64,000 nucleotides of DNA from Aureispira sp. CCB-QB1 (GTDB lineage Bacteria; Bacteroidota; Bacteroidia; Chitinophagales; Saprospiraceae), in assembly GCF_000724545.1 (NCBI RefSeq), contig NZ_JHBV01000008.1, positions 1 through 64,000 on the forward strand, read 5' to 3'. Under the pieces are notes generated by a model. That model was not told the origin of the DNA, searched no databases, and saw nothing but the letters and a program-made list of their open reading frames with translations. Shown one piece after another: positions 44,146-53,174 of the stretch. A program made the translations under genes and the position numbers. Within the stretch, counting starts at the first letter, position 1. Each line of letters starts with the position of its first letter.

Positions 44146-44769
44146 TTATTTTCGACCAAAATCGGCAGGAATTTCCCCCCAAGCTTTGGTTTCCCACTTT
44201 AAAATTTCTGTTTCAAAACTATTGTTTTTTAACCAATTTTCGCCACGAGTAATCAAATCAAAAATTTTAACATTGGCTTTGGTTTTGGCAACTTTGGTGC
44301 GGCATTTTTTTGCTTTAATCCATCCCATAGCAATTTTTGAATCGGTGTAAATCGGTAGATTGCTATTGTGTTGTTTTAGGAAGGCAAGCCCATGGACCAA
44401 AGCTAAAAATTCTCCAATATTATTGGTTCCCTGTTGCAGAGGTCCTACGTGGAATAATCGTTTGCCAGTACTTGTATCAACACCTTGATATTCCATCAAT
44501 CCAGGATTGCCACTACAAGCAGCATCAACGGCAATACTTTTCCAAATTGGCGTTCCTGCCAAACTAGGGTCAATTGTTTTCTTTTTACTAGGAGTGATTG
44601 CGTCAAAGTAACTGCCCGCAAAAGCATCTTCCGCTTCTCTTAAACTGCCAAAAGATTTGTACTTGGCACCTGCATAACCTTTGATGTGTTTTTGGCATTC
44701 TTTCCAAGTCTTAAAAATTCCAGTTTCATGCCCTTCCCATACTACATAAAATTTGTTCTTTTTTGCCAT
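44146..44769 (-). CDS. rnhA: Ribonuclease HI with N-terminal viroplasmin domain
   Basis: 207 residues. An N-terminal viroplasmin-like hybrid-binding domain (KFYVVWEGHETGIFKTWKEC, YKSFGSLREAEDAF) is followed by a type 1 RNase H domain with catalytic Asp in AVDAACSGNPG, Glu in NNIGEFLALVHG, Asp in IYTDSKIAMGWIK and a final Asp in PADFGRK. It degrades the RNA strand of RNA-DNA hybrids. This domain order is typical for Bacteroidota and eukaryotic RNase H1. Monocistronic; a family A repeat lies 160 bp upstream. Confidence 0.95.
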   Translation of the reverse strand: MAKKNKFYVVWEGHETGIFKTWKECQKHIKGYAGAKYKSFGSLREAEDAFAGSYFDAITPSKKKTIDPSLAGTPIWKSIAVDAACSGNPGLMEYQGVDTSTGKRLFHVGPLQQGTNNIGEFLALVHGLAFLKQHNSNLPIYTDSKIAMGWIKAKKCRTKVAKTKANVKIFDLITRGENWLKNNSFETEILKWETKAWGEIPADFGRK

Positions 44770-44929
44770 ATGATTTTATCTGTAAACTTGCTTAAGGATT
44801 AAAAATCGGGATTTGGGATCATAGTTACATTACTACGATGAGTGAAGTAACAACAGACAAAGGTATTTATTTTTAGTGGAAAAGAAAATGCAGTGAAAAA
44901 GTTCTAACAATATAGCACAAAAGTCCAAG

Positions 44930-45055
44930 GTCATGAGCGAACCGAGCATAGCGAGCTCACGACCAAAGGGAGTAACAAAGCGAACGACCACGAAGTAGCA
45001 GCGAACCGAGCTATGCGAGCTCACGACCGTAGGGAGTAACAATGCTAACTACTAT
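44930..45055. repeat. Dispersed palindromic repeat family A, copy 4
   Basis: Two tandem units: GCGAACCGAGCATAGCGAGC-TCACGACCAAAGGGAGTAAC and then CACGAAGTAGCAGCGAACCG-AGCTATGCGAGCTCACGACC-GTAGGGAGTAAC. The second unit matches copy 1 at 26101-26152 almost base for base. The right end is CTAACTACTA. Confidence 0.85.
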
Positions 45056-45127
45056 TCTAAGCAACGATAAAAAATAATCTTTCGATTTGCCTAATCTTGC
45101 CGCCAATTGTTGAAATATTGAACATGA

Positions 45128-46771
45128 CTAAACTCTATAAAGGCTAAAAAAGCCATAATCAGTACGAACGCCAAGTAAGTCACCAACAAACTTAATAGAG
45201 GCTTTTTTGATCGAATGTTCAAACTGAAACTCGTGCAAAAACTGTTGGGTTTGAAAATCAAAAATTTTGACTGTATTTCTATAAGTAATGGCTAATTTTG
45301 AATTGTCTGAATTGAAGGCAAAATAAAACGCATATTCATATGGTGGAATTTGGATGTCTTTAAAAAACAGTTCTTGTTGTGTTTCCAAACTAAAGAAGCG
45401 AACGTTCCAGTAGCCTTCCATGTCAATGAACACTACCATTTTGTTATCTTTTGTAAAAGCCATTTGACCGATGGATTTAGTGCTGACGTCTAGGGTTATA
45501 ATTGTTTGTAAGGAATTACAATCTATGATATCTAGCGTTTTTTGTCGGCGTTGAATGGCTAATAATTGAGCATCAGAAGAAAGAGTTAAGGCAAAAGAAG
45601 GATTGCTTCTGGGGATGGTTAAGTCAAATTTTTTCTGATGGAGATTTGAAATATTGTTGGTCAATAAAAGTTGTTGTTTAGTGCTAAACGCAAGACAATT
45701 AGCAGCCGTTGAAAGTTGCTTGTGTTCCCAATCTTTGGCGGCACTTAATGGCGTAAATGTTTGTTGATGGATATTGTATTGATAAATACGTTTGTCTAAA
45801 TAGATAAACAAGGAATGATGCAAGGCATTGTAACAAATATCCCAAGGAAGCGCAGCTGGCAAATCTATTTCTTCTTTAATAACGCCAGATCTGTCTATCA
45901 AAATAAGTGTGTCCTTAATCAATTCTTTTGGAGTTTTGTTGTTCCAACCAACTTTGGAAACGTAAATCCCATTTGTACTAGGTTCAAAAGAAAGTGCCCC
46001 AGTATACCCTGTTCCAATAAAACGATGCATGGTAGCCATGCCCGCCATAGCATTGGGGTTTCTATAAATATACCCTTTTTTTAGCCACTCTACTTCTTTC
46101 TTTTTCCAGTGCAGAATCGCTTCTGCTGGTGTAGAAAATGTTTTGATTGTAATTTTTGTCTTTGGCGGCTTTCCAATTTCCACCCAGACACTTTTATCTT
46201 TATAAGCAATCCGACAAATCTTTTCTGTGTTTGTTTGTTCTAATTGTCTAAAAATAGGATATGCTGTTGGCTCTAAGTTTGTTATGCCAAGAGTTGTTTG
46301 TTTCGGCTTTAAGGAGACTTTATAAGCTTTAATTTTTGCAGCTGTAGAAGGATGATTGGTGTAAAAATCCTTATATTTTTTATTTTCTACACCATTAAAA
46401 ATACGTTTGCCTCCTTTGTGTCCCGCAATTATAAAATAATCCAAAGCCTCTATTTTTTGACCACGATCAAAGGCAAGTTTACCAGCTAAGAATTCGCTCT
46501 CGCCATAATTTCTATTTTGTTGGTCGCAACGCATGAAGGTTGGTAAATAGGCTATGGCTTGCTCTATATTTTTACCTTGGAGGTACGCATGAATGATATT
46601 TTGAGCGATATAATAACTCTCTTGCCAGTTTTCTTTGGGGAGTGGGAGTAAGTCCCAAGCTTTTTCTAATAACTGCAAACTTGGGGTCGTATTTTCTTTG
46701 TCAAACACATGATAAGATTGTTGAATTAAATCATCAATTGTCTTAGCAAGTTCTTTTTCTAAATTAGGCAT
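45128..46771 (-). CDS. TPR and beta-propeller protein, cytoplasmic
   Basis: 547 residues without a signal peptide. The first 110 residues are helical and TPR-like (LLEKAWDLLPLPKENWQESY, KLAFDRGQKIEALDYFIIAG). After a linker, residues 220-547 contain about six or seven WD/NHL-like blades (LSSDAQLLAIQRRQKTLDI, MAFTKDNKMVVFIDMEGYWN, FNSDNSKLAITYRNTVKIFD). Probably a scaffold for protein interactions. No enzymatic motif is visible and I do not know its partner. Isolated, with a family A repeat beyond its 3' end. Confidence 0.7.
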   Translation of the reverse strand: MPNLEKELAKTIDDLIQQSYHVFDKENTTPSLQLLEKAWDLLPLPKENWQESYYIAQNIIHAYLQGKNIEQAIAYLPTFMRCDQQNRNYGESEFLAGKLAFDRGQKIEALDYFIIAGHKGGKRIFNGVENKKYKDFYTNHPSTAAKIKAYKVSLKPKQTTLGITNLEPTAYPIFRQLEQTNTEKICRIAYKDKSVWVEIGKPPKTKITIKTFSTPAEAILHWKKKEVEWLKKGYIYRNPNAMAGMATMHRFIGTGYTGALSFEPSTNGIYVSKVGWNNKTPKELIKDTLILIDRSGVIKEEIDLPAALPWDICYNALHHSLFIYLDKRIYQYNIHQQTFTPLSAAKDWEHKQLSTAANCLAFSTKQQLLLTNNISNLHQKKFDLTIPRSNPSFALTLSSDAQLLAIQRRQKTLDIIDCNSLQTIITLDVSTKSIGQMAFTKDNKMVVFIDMEGYWNVRFFSLETQQELFFKDIQIPPYEYAFYFAFNSDNSKLAITYRNTVKIFDFQTQQFLHEFQFEHSIKKASIKFVGDLLGVRTDYGFFSLYRV

Positions 46772-46843
46772 ATCATTTAATTGGAAAGAATTGTATAAAG
46801 ATTAAAACTTCTTTTTACGAGAGATTACTCAAAACGTTACAAT

Positions 46844-46875
46844 AAAAAAGATTCACCCTAAATAAGAGTGAATCT
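46844..46875 (-). terminator. Terminator downstream of the 47.0 kb lipoprotein gene
   Basis: AGATTCACTCTTATTTAGGG-TGAATCT on the minus strand folds as a 9 bp stem and is followed by TTTTTTATT. It lies about 155 bp after the lipoprotein stop. Confidence 0.75.
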
Positions 46876-47030
46876 GTTATTGCACATTGTTGTGCTACCA
46901 AATACATAAAACAACAATGGCATGTAAATTTTGATCAGCTTCAACCACTTGAATAAACAAGTTGGGGTTGTTATACTACAAGGGTTAAGCGAACAAATGG
47001 GGCTAGGGAGAGAGTACTGAGGTTAGAAAA

Positions 47031-47765
47031 TTACTGAACAGTAACAGAAAGTTGTTGTACCATTTCTTTGCCAAAACAGATGGTTTTGCCTCCAAAAACA
47101 GCCGAACTATAAGTGTAAGGAACGATTTGAACTAGATTGGTTCCATTGTCTAAGGTGCTCAACTCGTTTGCTGTGAATGTACAAGAAGTAGCGTTAGGTC
47201 CCATTGTCTTGTGTACTCCACCAACTAAAAATAGAACAGAATCGGCACCCGATACAGTGTTACAAGTTAGTGTATAGCCAGAAGATTTGGTAACGACATC
47301 GCCACTAGTAATTTCGGTAACAGTAGGAAAGTTATTGGTTGGCGTGTGAGTAAAGGCTGGATAGCCATTATCTCCAGTTGCCTCCCATGAAACGCCATTA
47401 GACCAGTCAATACCTGTTGCTTGGGAGGCACTTGCTGTTGCAAGATAGGTTTCTCCTTGATAGTCCATTTTGGTACCGTTGACTTTGATGTCACCGATAG
47501 AAACACGAGTGGGAGTAGCAGCAGAAAGCCCGTTGGAAGTGAAAAAACCAACGCCTGTTCCAACTGTAATTTCAAAGGCTGGAACATTTGGAACAGATTG
47601 TTGTTTGGTGACTGATTTTACAGCCCACAATGCTCCATCAGCGTTAGGACAAGCATTTGGAGTAGCAGGTGTACCATTGTTGTTGTTGGTAGTAGGGGCA
47701 AAAGGATCTTTGATACAGGCGATAAATAGAACACTGATTGCCAAGAAAAAAAATACGTTCTTCAT
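47031..47765 (-). CDS. Lipoprotein, unknown function
   Basis: 244 residues. Signal peptide with lipobox LFIAC (Cys 17). An Asn/Thr/Pro-rich linker (TTNNNNGTPATPNACPNADG) precedes a beta-rich body with a repeated look: GDIKVNGTKMDYQGETYL, TGIDWSNGVSWEATGDNG, and ISSGDVVTKSSGYTLTC-like strands. It resembles the two-domain Bacteroidota lipoproteins with an Ig-like C-terminal domain. No catalytic residue seen. Own transcript, with a family A repeat 49 bp upstream of its start. Confidence 0.7.
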   Translation of the reverse strand: MKNVFFFLAISVLFIACIKDPFAPTTNNNNGTPATPNACPNADGALWAVKSVTKQQSVPNVPAFEITVGTGVGFFTSNGLSAATPTRVSIGDIKVNGTKMDYQGETYLATASASQATGIDWSNGVSWEATGDNGYPAFTHTPTNNFPTVTEITSGDVVTKSSGYTLTCNTVSGADSVLFLVGGVHKTMGPNATSCTFTANELSTLDNGTNLVQIVPYTYSSAVFGGKTICFGKEMVQQLSVTVQ

Positions 47766-47814
47766 TTTAGGTAATTTTTGGTTGTAAATAGCATGCTTTA
47801 TGTGGTAGCTTTGT

Positions 47815-47892
47815 GTGAGCTCGCATAGCTCGGTTCGTTGCTACTGTGTCGTGGTTTTAACGACCACGAAGTAGCAGCGCAACTAACTATTG
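47815..47892. repeat. Dispersed palindromic repeat family A, copy 5
   Basis: Left half GTGAGCTCGCATAGCTCGGT-TCGTTGCTACTG is inverted relative to copies 1 and 4, right half CGACCACGAAGTAGCAGCGC is direct, so the copy is itself a long hairpin: TTGCTACTGTGTCGTGG against CCACGAAGTAGCAG. Confidence 0.8.
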
Positions 47893-48050
47893 TAAAAAGC
47901 AACTATTTAAAAGAATATGTAATTGGTATTTGTTATTACAAAGATATAGCAAGATGCACAACCAAAAAATAGGGCATTTGCCCCATTTTGATATTTACAA
48001 ACGAATTTTTTAAAACTTGTGGAGATTATTGGGCACAAGTAGCCTTGTAT

Positions 48051-48647
48051 CTAATCGTATATTTTGCCTTGGGGATTAATTTTGAAATGAGCTTTTTGAG
48101 CATCGACAAAATTATTAATAGTTGTTTTTTGACCTAATTCAATTTCACAAAAGGCTTGTAGCATCTGGTTGGCAGAAACACTAGGAGACATTCTTCCTAC
48201 GCCTGTGCAAAAACCAGGAATACCAATAGAATTAATGGATGGATGGTTCTTAGCTGCAATCAAAGCAGCTTTCATCGCCAAATACGCATTGACAGAGGTA
48301 GCAATATTAAAACTCATGGGCACTCGCATTGTTGGAGCAGATATCAAATAAGGAATGTGAGCATCTCCTGTTTTTAAGGTAAGGGATTTGCCTACTAATA
48401 GTTCTCCTTCAGGTAATGCTTGGATTTCCTTTTGAAGTCTACGATGAAAATCCCACCCTAAACGGACTGAAATAGCGTAGTCAACTCCTCCGTCCATGAA
48501 GCCAAAGGAATTTGCAGGGCTTACTAGTGCATCGCATTTTATAGTTGTAATATCTCCTTCAAGTATTTGAACATTTTTAAACGAATCAAAGGCTATTTTC
48601 CAAGCCTCAATCATAAGTGGATTTTTATCAACAAATAGATAATTCAT
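48051..48647 (-). CDS. Macro domain protein (ADP-ribose-binding)
   Basis: 198 residues, a single macro domain. Landmarks are VQILEGDITTIKCDALVSPAN (ligand-binding Asp and Asn), SFGFMDGGVDYAI (glycine-rich loop) and SIGIPGFCTGVGRMSP (the second ribose/phosphate loop). It may bind or hydrolyse ADP-ribose, its 1''-phosphate or protein-linked ADP-ribose. It resembles phage- and Bacteroidota-type macro proteins. No ADP-ribosyltransferase partner is nearby. Placed 60 bp from the response regulator gene, same strand. Confidence 0.88.
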   Translation of the reverse strand: MNYLFVDKNPLMIEAWKIAFDSFKNVQILEGDITTIKCDALVSPANSFGFMDGGVDYAISVRLGWDFHRRLQKEIQALPEGELLVGKSLTLKTGDAHIPYLISAPTMRVPMSFNIATSVNAYLAMKAALIAAKNHPSINSIGIPGFCTGVGRMSPSVSANQMLQAFCEIELGQKTTINNFVDAQKAHFKINPQGKIYD

Positions 48648-48707
48648 GAGTATTTTTAAAGTTTATAGAAATCTTTTTATATGGTTATTTATAATTCTAC
48701 AGCAATC

Positions 48708-49358
48708 TTAAATAATAAAATTATTTCTAGCTTTTTGAACCGCTTCAAGTTTAGAATGCACTTGTAGCTTTTTGTAGATTCGTTCAATGTGATTGCGAAC
48801 GGTTTTGGGAGAACGATTTAAATTAGTAGCAATTTTTGTATTAGAAAGACCATGACTGAGCTGTTCTAAAATTTCAACTTCTCGCTTGGTTAGTTTGATC
48901 TCTTCTTGATTAAAATTAGCTTTTTTTAGATTGGGGTTTCGCAATAGTTGCAAAGCTTTTTGAGCAATAACTGGTGTCATTGCAGCACCTCCATCTATGG
49001 TTTCCAAGATACTTTTGTGCAAATCAGAAGCATTGATTTCTTTTAACAAATAGCCGTTGGCACCTGCCTGTATGGCTTTAAAAATACTATCATAATCGTC
49101 TAAAACCGTTAACATAACAATCTTAATTTGTGGGTATTTCTTTTTGACATTAGCCGTTGCTTCAATGCCATTCATAATAGGCATTTCAATATCCATTAAA
49201 ATCAAATCCAAGTGAAAGTTGCCCTCCAATTTTTCCATTAATTCTTTGCCATTGGTAGCAATGGTAACTACTTGTAAGTCATCAAAAAAAGATAATTTTT
49301 CTTTAATATTTTGTAACAAGAAGATATTATCTTCTGCGATAGCAATTTGAATGGGCAT
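48708..49358 (-). CDS. NarL/LuxR-type response regulator
   Basis: 216 residues from the ATG at 49358 (MPIQIAIAEDNIFLL); a TTG two codons upstream is less likely. Receiver domain with acidic pair E9-D10, phospho-acceptor D56 in LILMDIEMP, Thr/Lys positions in VMLTVLDDYDS. C-terminal LuxR helix-turn-helix (LTKREVEILEQLSHGLSNTK, IATNLNRSPKTVRNHIERIY). It is the partner of the histidine kinase gene 79 bp upstream on the same strand. Confidence 0.95.
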   Translation of the reverse strand: MPIQIAIAEDNIFLLQNIKEKLSFFDDLQVVTIATNGKELMEKLEGNFHLDLILMDIEMPIMNGIEATANVKKKYPQIKIVMLTVLDDYDSIFKAIQAGANGYLLKEINASDLHKSILETIDGGAAMTPVIAQKALQLLRNPNLKKANFNQEEIKLTKREVEILEQLSHGLSNTKIATNLNRSPKTVRNHIERIYKKLQVHSKLEAVQKARNNFII

Positions 49359-49436
49359 CGTCAATAATTATCGGTTAAAAACAAATTACGCGGCTTCTTG
49401 GGGCTCTGTTAACAAAATGAGATAAGAAGCCGTTTC

Positions 49437-51380
49437 TTAATGCACAACGTGTTTTAGAGTGACAAAAGTTCCTACGTTCAGTTGAGAGTTTATTTCTAAA
49501 TCAGCGCCCATTTCTTGGGCACGTTTGCGCATATTGTGTAAACCATTGCTTAAGGTGGCATTAGCTACGTCAAAACCTTTGCCATTATCACAAATTTTAA
49601 AATAGAGCGTACCGTTTGTTTTATTAATACTAATTTCTATTTGATCTGCTTCGGCATATTTTAAGGCATTGTTCAAGGCCTCTTGGATGATTCTATAAAT
49701 ATTCATTCCTTCAACCGAAGACAAAGTGCCGTTAACAGGCAGTTGATCGTTGATGATAAAACGAAAATCAATATGCTGCGTGGCATCCTTAGCAGCGACT
49801 AGGAAAGTATTAATGCGTTGTTTTAAATCATAGAAGCTAATGGCATCTTTGTTCATTGCCCAAATGGTATCTCGCAAATCTTGAATGGTATTTGAGGTAA
49901 AGGTTGTAATTTTTTTAAGCTTTTTGTTCAATGAATTTTCTAATTGAAAGGCATACTTTAGGTTGTCAATAGAGGAAATAATAAAAGTTAATTGAGCTCC
50001 AATATTGTCGTGCAAATCTCTAGAAATTTGATACCGTTGTTGGGCTAATTTTTTCTGAGTTTCTATTTTTCCCATGGCCTCTTTCAGTTGATGTTCCTTT
50101 TGAAGCTGTAGATTGCGTTGTCTCAAATAGTTAAAAATTAAAACTCCAATCAAGATCAAAATAACAGCCATACTCCCCAAGGAAAGCAGCTGGATATTTT
50201 TTTGGTTAATCTCTAAGGCTTGTTGATCAATTTGTGCTTGTTGCAATAAAATTTCTTTTTCCTTTTTTTCGGCTTGGTATTTTGATTCAGCTTCAGCAAT
50301 AGCTTGGGTGCTTTGCTCATTAATCATGGAATCTTTGGCATTAATATGCAAATTAAGATACTCATTTGCCTTTTGGAATTGCTGCTGTTCGCTCCATAAT
50401 TGGGCTAAGCTTTTATAGGTTTCCATTTCAATTTCTCTCAAGCTTTTCTCTTTTGACAAAGCCAAGCTTTTTAAGTAAAACCTTTCTGCTTCTTTGGGTT
50501 TGCCTTGATCTTTACTAACAGCCGCAAAATTATGGTAAGAGTAAGCTGCCCCTCTGTTGTCTCCTAATTCTTCTCGCAATTGTATCGATTGATTGAGATA
50601 AATAACCGCAGAGTCCAAATTCCTTAAACTATGATGGGCGACAGCTATATTGTTAAGATTAATAGACATTTCCTGTTTATCCTTTAATTTTTGGCTAAGC
50701 GTATAGGATTTTTTATAGTAACTTAGAGCCTTTTGGTACTTCTTTTGGTAGTTGTACAATGCTCCAATATTGTTATAACCTTTGGTTAAAATTTCAATAT
50801 CTCCTAGACGTTCTTCAATGGCGATTGCTTTTTCAAAATATTCTAATGTTTTATCTATGTTTTTTTGATAATAATAAACAATCCCAATATTGTTATATGC
50901 TTGAGCAATTCCTTTAGGGTTGTTGGTTTGTTCTTCTGCTTTTAATGCTTCAAAATAAAGTGCTAATGCCTTTTCGTGTGCTCCTGTTCTGGTATGGATA
51001 ATCGCAATATTGTTGAGTACAATAGCAAAACCTGCTGTGTAGTCGTGTTGTTCACAAATTTCTAGTGCTTCGTTATAATAATCTAAAGCGGTAGGATAAT
51101 CTGTTTTACGTTCGTAGTAATTGCCTGTTACATTTAAACAACGGATAATTCCTTGATAAAGACCTAGTTTTTTTGCCAACTGAAGTCCCTGCTTAGCGTA
51201 AACAACAGAAGAGTCCAAATGAGTCGTTAAATATTGTTGTGCAATTGTTTGATAAGCAATTACTTTATTGCTATCATTAGGCATACTGGGCAAGGCTTGA
51301 ACAAGGCTGTCAGTATTATTTTGAGCTTGTGCGTATATGGTCCAAAATAGAAGTAGGACAAGGGAAAATTTGGATGGCAT
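49437..51380 (-). CDS. TPR-containing sensor histidine kinase (NarX/DesK type)
   Basis: 647 residues. Signal peptide to AQAQ (20), seven or so TPRs in the periplasm (about 40-350; for example AYNNIGIVYYYQKNIDKTLE), a coiled segment, one transmembrane helix (399-417, LSLGSMAVILILIGVLIFNY), then HisKA_3 with phospho-acceptor H457 in SRDLHDNIGAQL and a HATPase domain (N-box IIQEALNNALKYAE, G1 CDNGKGFD, G2 SNGLHNMRKRAQEMGA). It should sense a ligand or protein through TPRs and phosphorylate the adjacent response regulator. Confidence 0.95.
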   Translation of the reverse strand: MPSKFSLVLLLFWTIYAQAQNNTDSLVQALPSMPNDSNKVIAYQTIAQQYLTTHLDSSVVYAKQGLQLAKKLGLYQGIIRCLNVTGNYYERKTDYPTALDYYNEALEICEQHDYTAGFAIVLNNIAIIHTRTGAHEKALALYFEALKAEEQTNNPKGIAQAYNNIGIVYYYQKNIDKTLEYFEKAIAIEERLGDIEILTKGYNNIGALYNYQKKYQKALSYYKKSYTLSQKLKDKQEMSINLNNIAVAHHSLRNLDSAVIYLNQSIQLREELGDNRGAAYSYHNFAAVSKDQGKPKEAERFYLKSLALSKEKSLREIEMETYKSLAQLWSEQQQFQKANEYLNLHINAKDSMINEQSTQAIAEAESKYQAEKKEKEILLQQAQIDQQALEINQKNIQLLSLGSMAVILILIGVLIFNYLRQRNLQLQKEHQLKEAMGKIETQKKLAQQRYQISRDLHDNIGAQLTFIISSIDNLKYAFQLENSLNKKLKKITTFTSNTIQDLRDTIWAMNKDAISFYDLKQRINTFLVAAKDATQHIDFRFIINDQLPVNGTLSSVEGMNIYRIIQEALNNALKYAEADQIEISINKTNGTLYFKICDNGKGFDVANATLSNGLHNMRKRAQEMGADLEINSQLNVGTFVTLKHVVH

Positions 51381-51696
51381 GAGCGTGTTAATCTAAATTA
51401 GAAATAAGAGAACTAAGATAGGTAATATTGTCTCGTTTACAATAAGTTCTACCGTATAATTCTATCAAATTAGCAAAGAAGTATATTGGTTTTGTAACAG
51501 TACTCAAAGGAATCAACTTTATTGAGTAATTTGAAGAGAGAGAGGGTAAAGCAAAAAATCCACGAACTACTAATTTTATAAGCGGTTTTATTTTAGTATA
51601 TTCGAAAATTAATAGTTGGTTTACTACTTTCGAAGCAAAATAGGTTAGTAGACTCTAAAAAATATTAAGCAAATCAATCAAATTTTTACATTATTT
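51381..51696. other. Divergent intergenic region with a repeat A fragment
   Basis: Holds promoters for the kinase and for the gene at 51697. CCACGAACTACTAATTTTA at about 51560-51578 is the right-hand end of repeat family A, left without the rest of the element. Confidence 0.5.
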
Positions 51697-53121
51697 ATGG
51701 CAGTACAAATTCTTGAAACCCGTCAAAAAGCACTTGAAATAAACTTAGACAGCAACACCTATGGTTCTTTTGCAGAAATCGGTGCAGGGCAAGAAGTAGC
51801 GCAGTATTTTTTCAAGGCAGGGGCTTCCTCAGGAACAATTGCAAAAACAATTTCGGCTTACGACAAGCTAGTTAGTGATGATATTTATGGAGCAGAGCAA
51901 TCGGGGCGTTATGTTTGCGAATCTAGATTGTACAAAATGTTAGACCATGAATATGATTTAATGCTTGACCGTTTGAGTAACACGCGCCCTGAGTCTCGTT
52001 TGTTTGCGTTTGCCGATACCGTAGAAACAATTAATTATCACAAAACAAACAAAGGTCAAGGTTGGCTTGGGTTGCGCTTTCAGCTTCATCCGCAAGCAGA
52101 ACCTAATGATATTGTAATGCACATTGAATTGTTGGATAATGATATTGCTTTGCAACAACAAGCAGTGGGAATGCTGGGCGTTAATTTGATATATGGGTCT
52201 TATTACTATTATGGAGATTATACCAAATTAATGGCTTCTTTGTTAGAGGGAATCCAAAACCGAGTCAAAATAGATATGTTGAGGTTGACAGGACCGCAAT
52301 TTATAGACATAGACAATCGCTTGGTTACTTTGGAGCTGGTCAAGCAAAAAATGACGGATGTGGCTATGTTTAATAATAAAGGCGTGCCTGTTCATCCTTC
52401 AGAATTTATGTATAAGCACAATGCTTTGGTTGTTCGAGGTAGTTTCAGACCTGCTACTTTGAGGACGTTAGATCGGTTTGAGTCGGCTACAAAACAATTT
52501 AGTGCAGAGGCAGATTTGTCAACAAGGGGAACTAGCATACTGGCTGAAATTACGTTAAAAGATTTGTGTCGGGATACAGGGAAAGTAGAGGAACAGGATT
52601 TTTTAGATCGGGCTTCTTTGCTCAATCATCTGGGAAAATGTGTGATGATTACAAACTGTAACGAATACAAGCGTTTGATTAATTACTTGGCAGATTATAG
52701 AGTGGCCAAGTTGGGTATTGTCATTAGTGCAAAGGGCTTGTTAGATATTGTGAATAGCAAATATTATCGAAATAAAGACGGTCGGTTGATTACTTCTTAT
52801 GGAGAAATTTTTACACGCAATGTTCGGGTTTATGTTTATCCTGCTTACAACGAGGGAGGAAGCGAATTGATGACGTGCCGCAATTTACCTATTCCTGATG
52901 GGATTCGATATTTGTACAAGCATATTGTAGAAAATAGGCATGTCGTTGATATCGAAAGTTATAATGAAGATTTATTGCAAATATACTCCATCAAAGCTTT
53001 GAGAATGTTGCGAGAGAACGAGAAAGGATGGACAAAATTTGTTTCTCAAAAAGTAGCCAAATACATTCGAGAAAAGCACCTCTTTGGTTTTCCCAAACCC
53101 AATATGGAATTTGAATATTAA
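51697..53121 (+). CDS. Conserved protein of unknown function
   Basis: 474 residues, no signal peptide, no transmembrane helix. It begins VQILETRQKALEINLDSNTY and GSFAEIGAGQEVAQYFFKAG, a start I remember from a widespread family of uncharacterised proteins in Bacteroidota and cyanobacteria that carry unreliable database names. Other fixed-looking stretches are SAYDKLVSDDIYG, QGWLGLRFQLHPQAEPNDIV and RNVRVYVYPAYNEGGSELMT. Likely a cytoplasmic enzyme or scaffold; no cofactor motif is recognisable. Lone gene, convergent terminator shared with the MBL gene. Confidence 0.8.
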   Translation: MAVQILETRQKALEINLDSNTYGSFAEIGAGQEVAQYFFKAGASSGTIAKTISAYDKLVSDDIYGAEQSGRYVCESRLYKMLDHEYDLMLDRLSNTRPESRLFAFADTVETINYHKTNKGQGWLGLRFQLHPQAEPNDIVMHIELLDNDIALQQQAVGMLGVNLIYGSYYYYGDYTKLMASLLEGIQNRVKIDMLRLTGPQFIDIDNRLVTLELVKQKMTDVAMFNNKGVPVHPSEFMYKHNALVVRGSFRPATLRTLDRFESATKQFSAEADLSTRGTSILAEITLKDLCRDTGKVEEQDFLDRASLLNHLGKCVMITNCNEYKRLINYLADYRVAKLGIVISAKGLLDIVNSKYYRNKDGRLITSYGEIFTRNVRVYVYPAYNEGGSELMTCRNLPIPDGIRYLYKHIVENRHVVDIESYNEDLLQIYSIKALRMLRENEKGWTKFVSQKVAKYIREKHLFGFPKPNMEFEY

Positions 53122-53129
53122 AACAATTT

Positions 53130-53168
53130 ACAACATTAGCTTGTTAATTGCCAACGAGCTAATGTTGT
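53130..53168. terminator. Bidirectional terminator
   Basis: ACAACATTAGCT pairs perfectly with AGCTAATGTTGT, with further pairing in the loop (GTTAATTGCCAAC). Located between convergent genes. Confidence 0.85.
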
Positions 53169-53174
53169 ACTATA

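Noticed and set aside
44833-45042. Possible 69-residue minus-strand protein over repeat A copy 4
   Set aside because: Most of it is translated repeat sequence; no start context and no similarity to any protein family.
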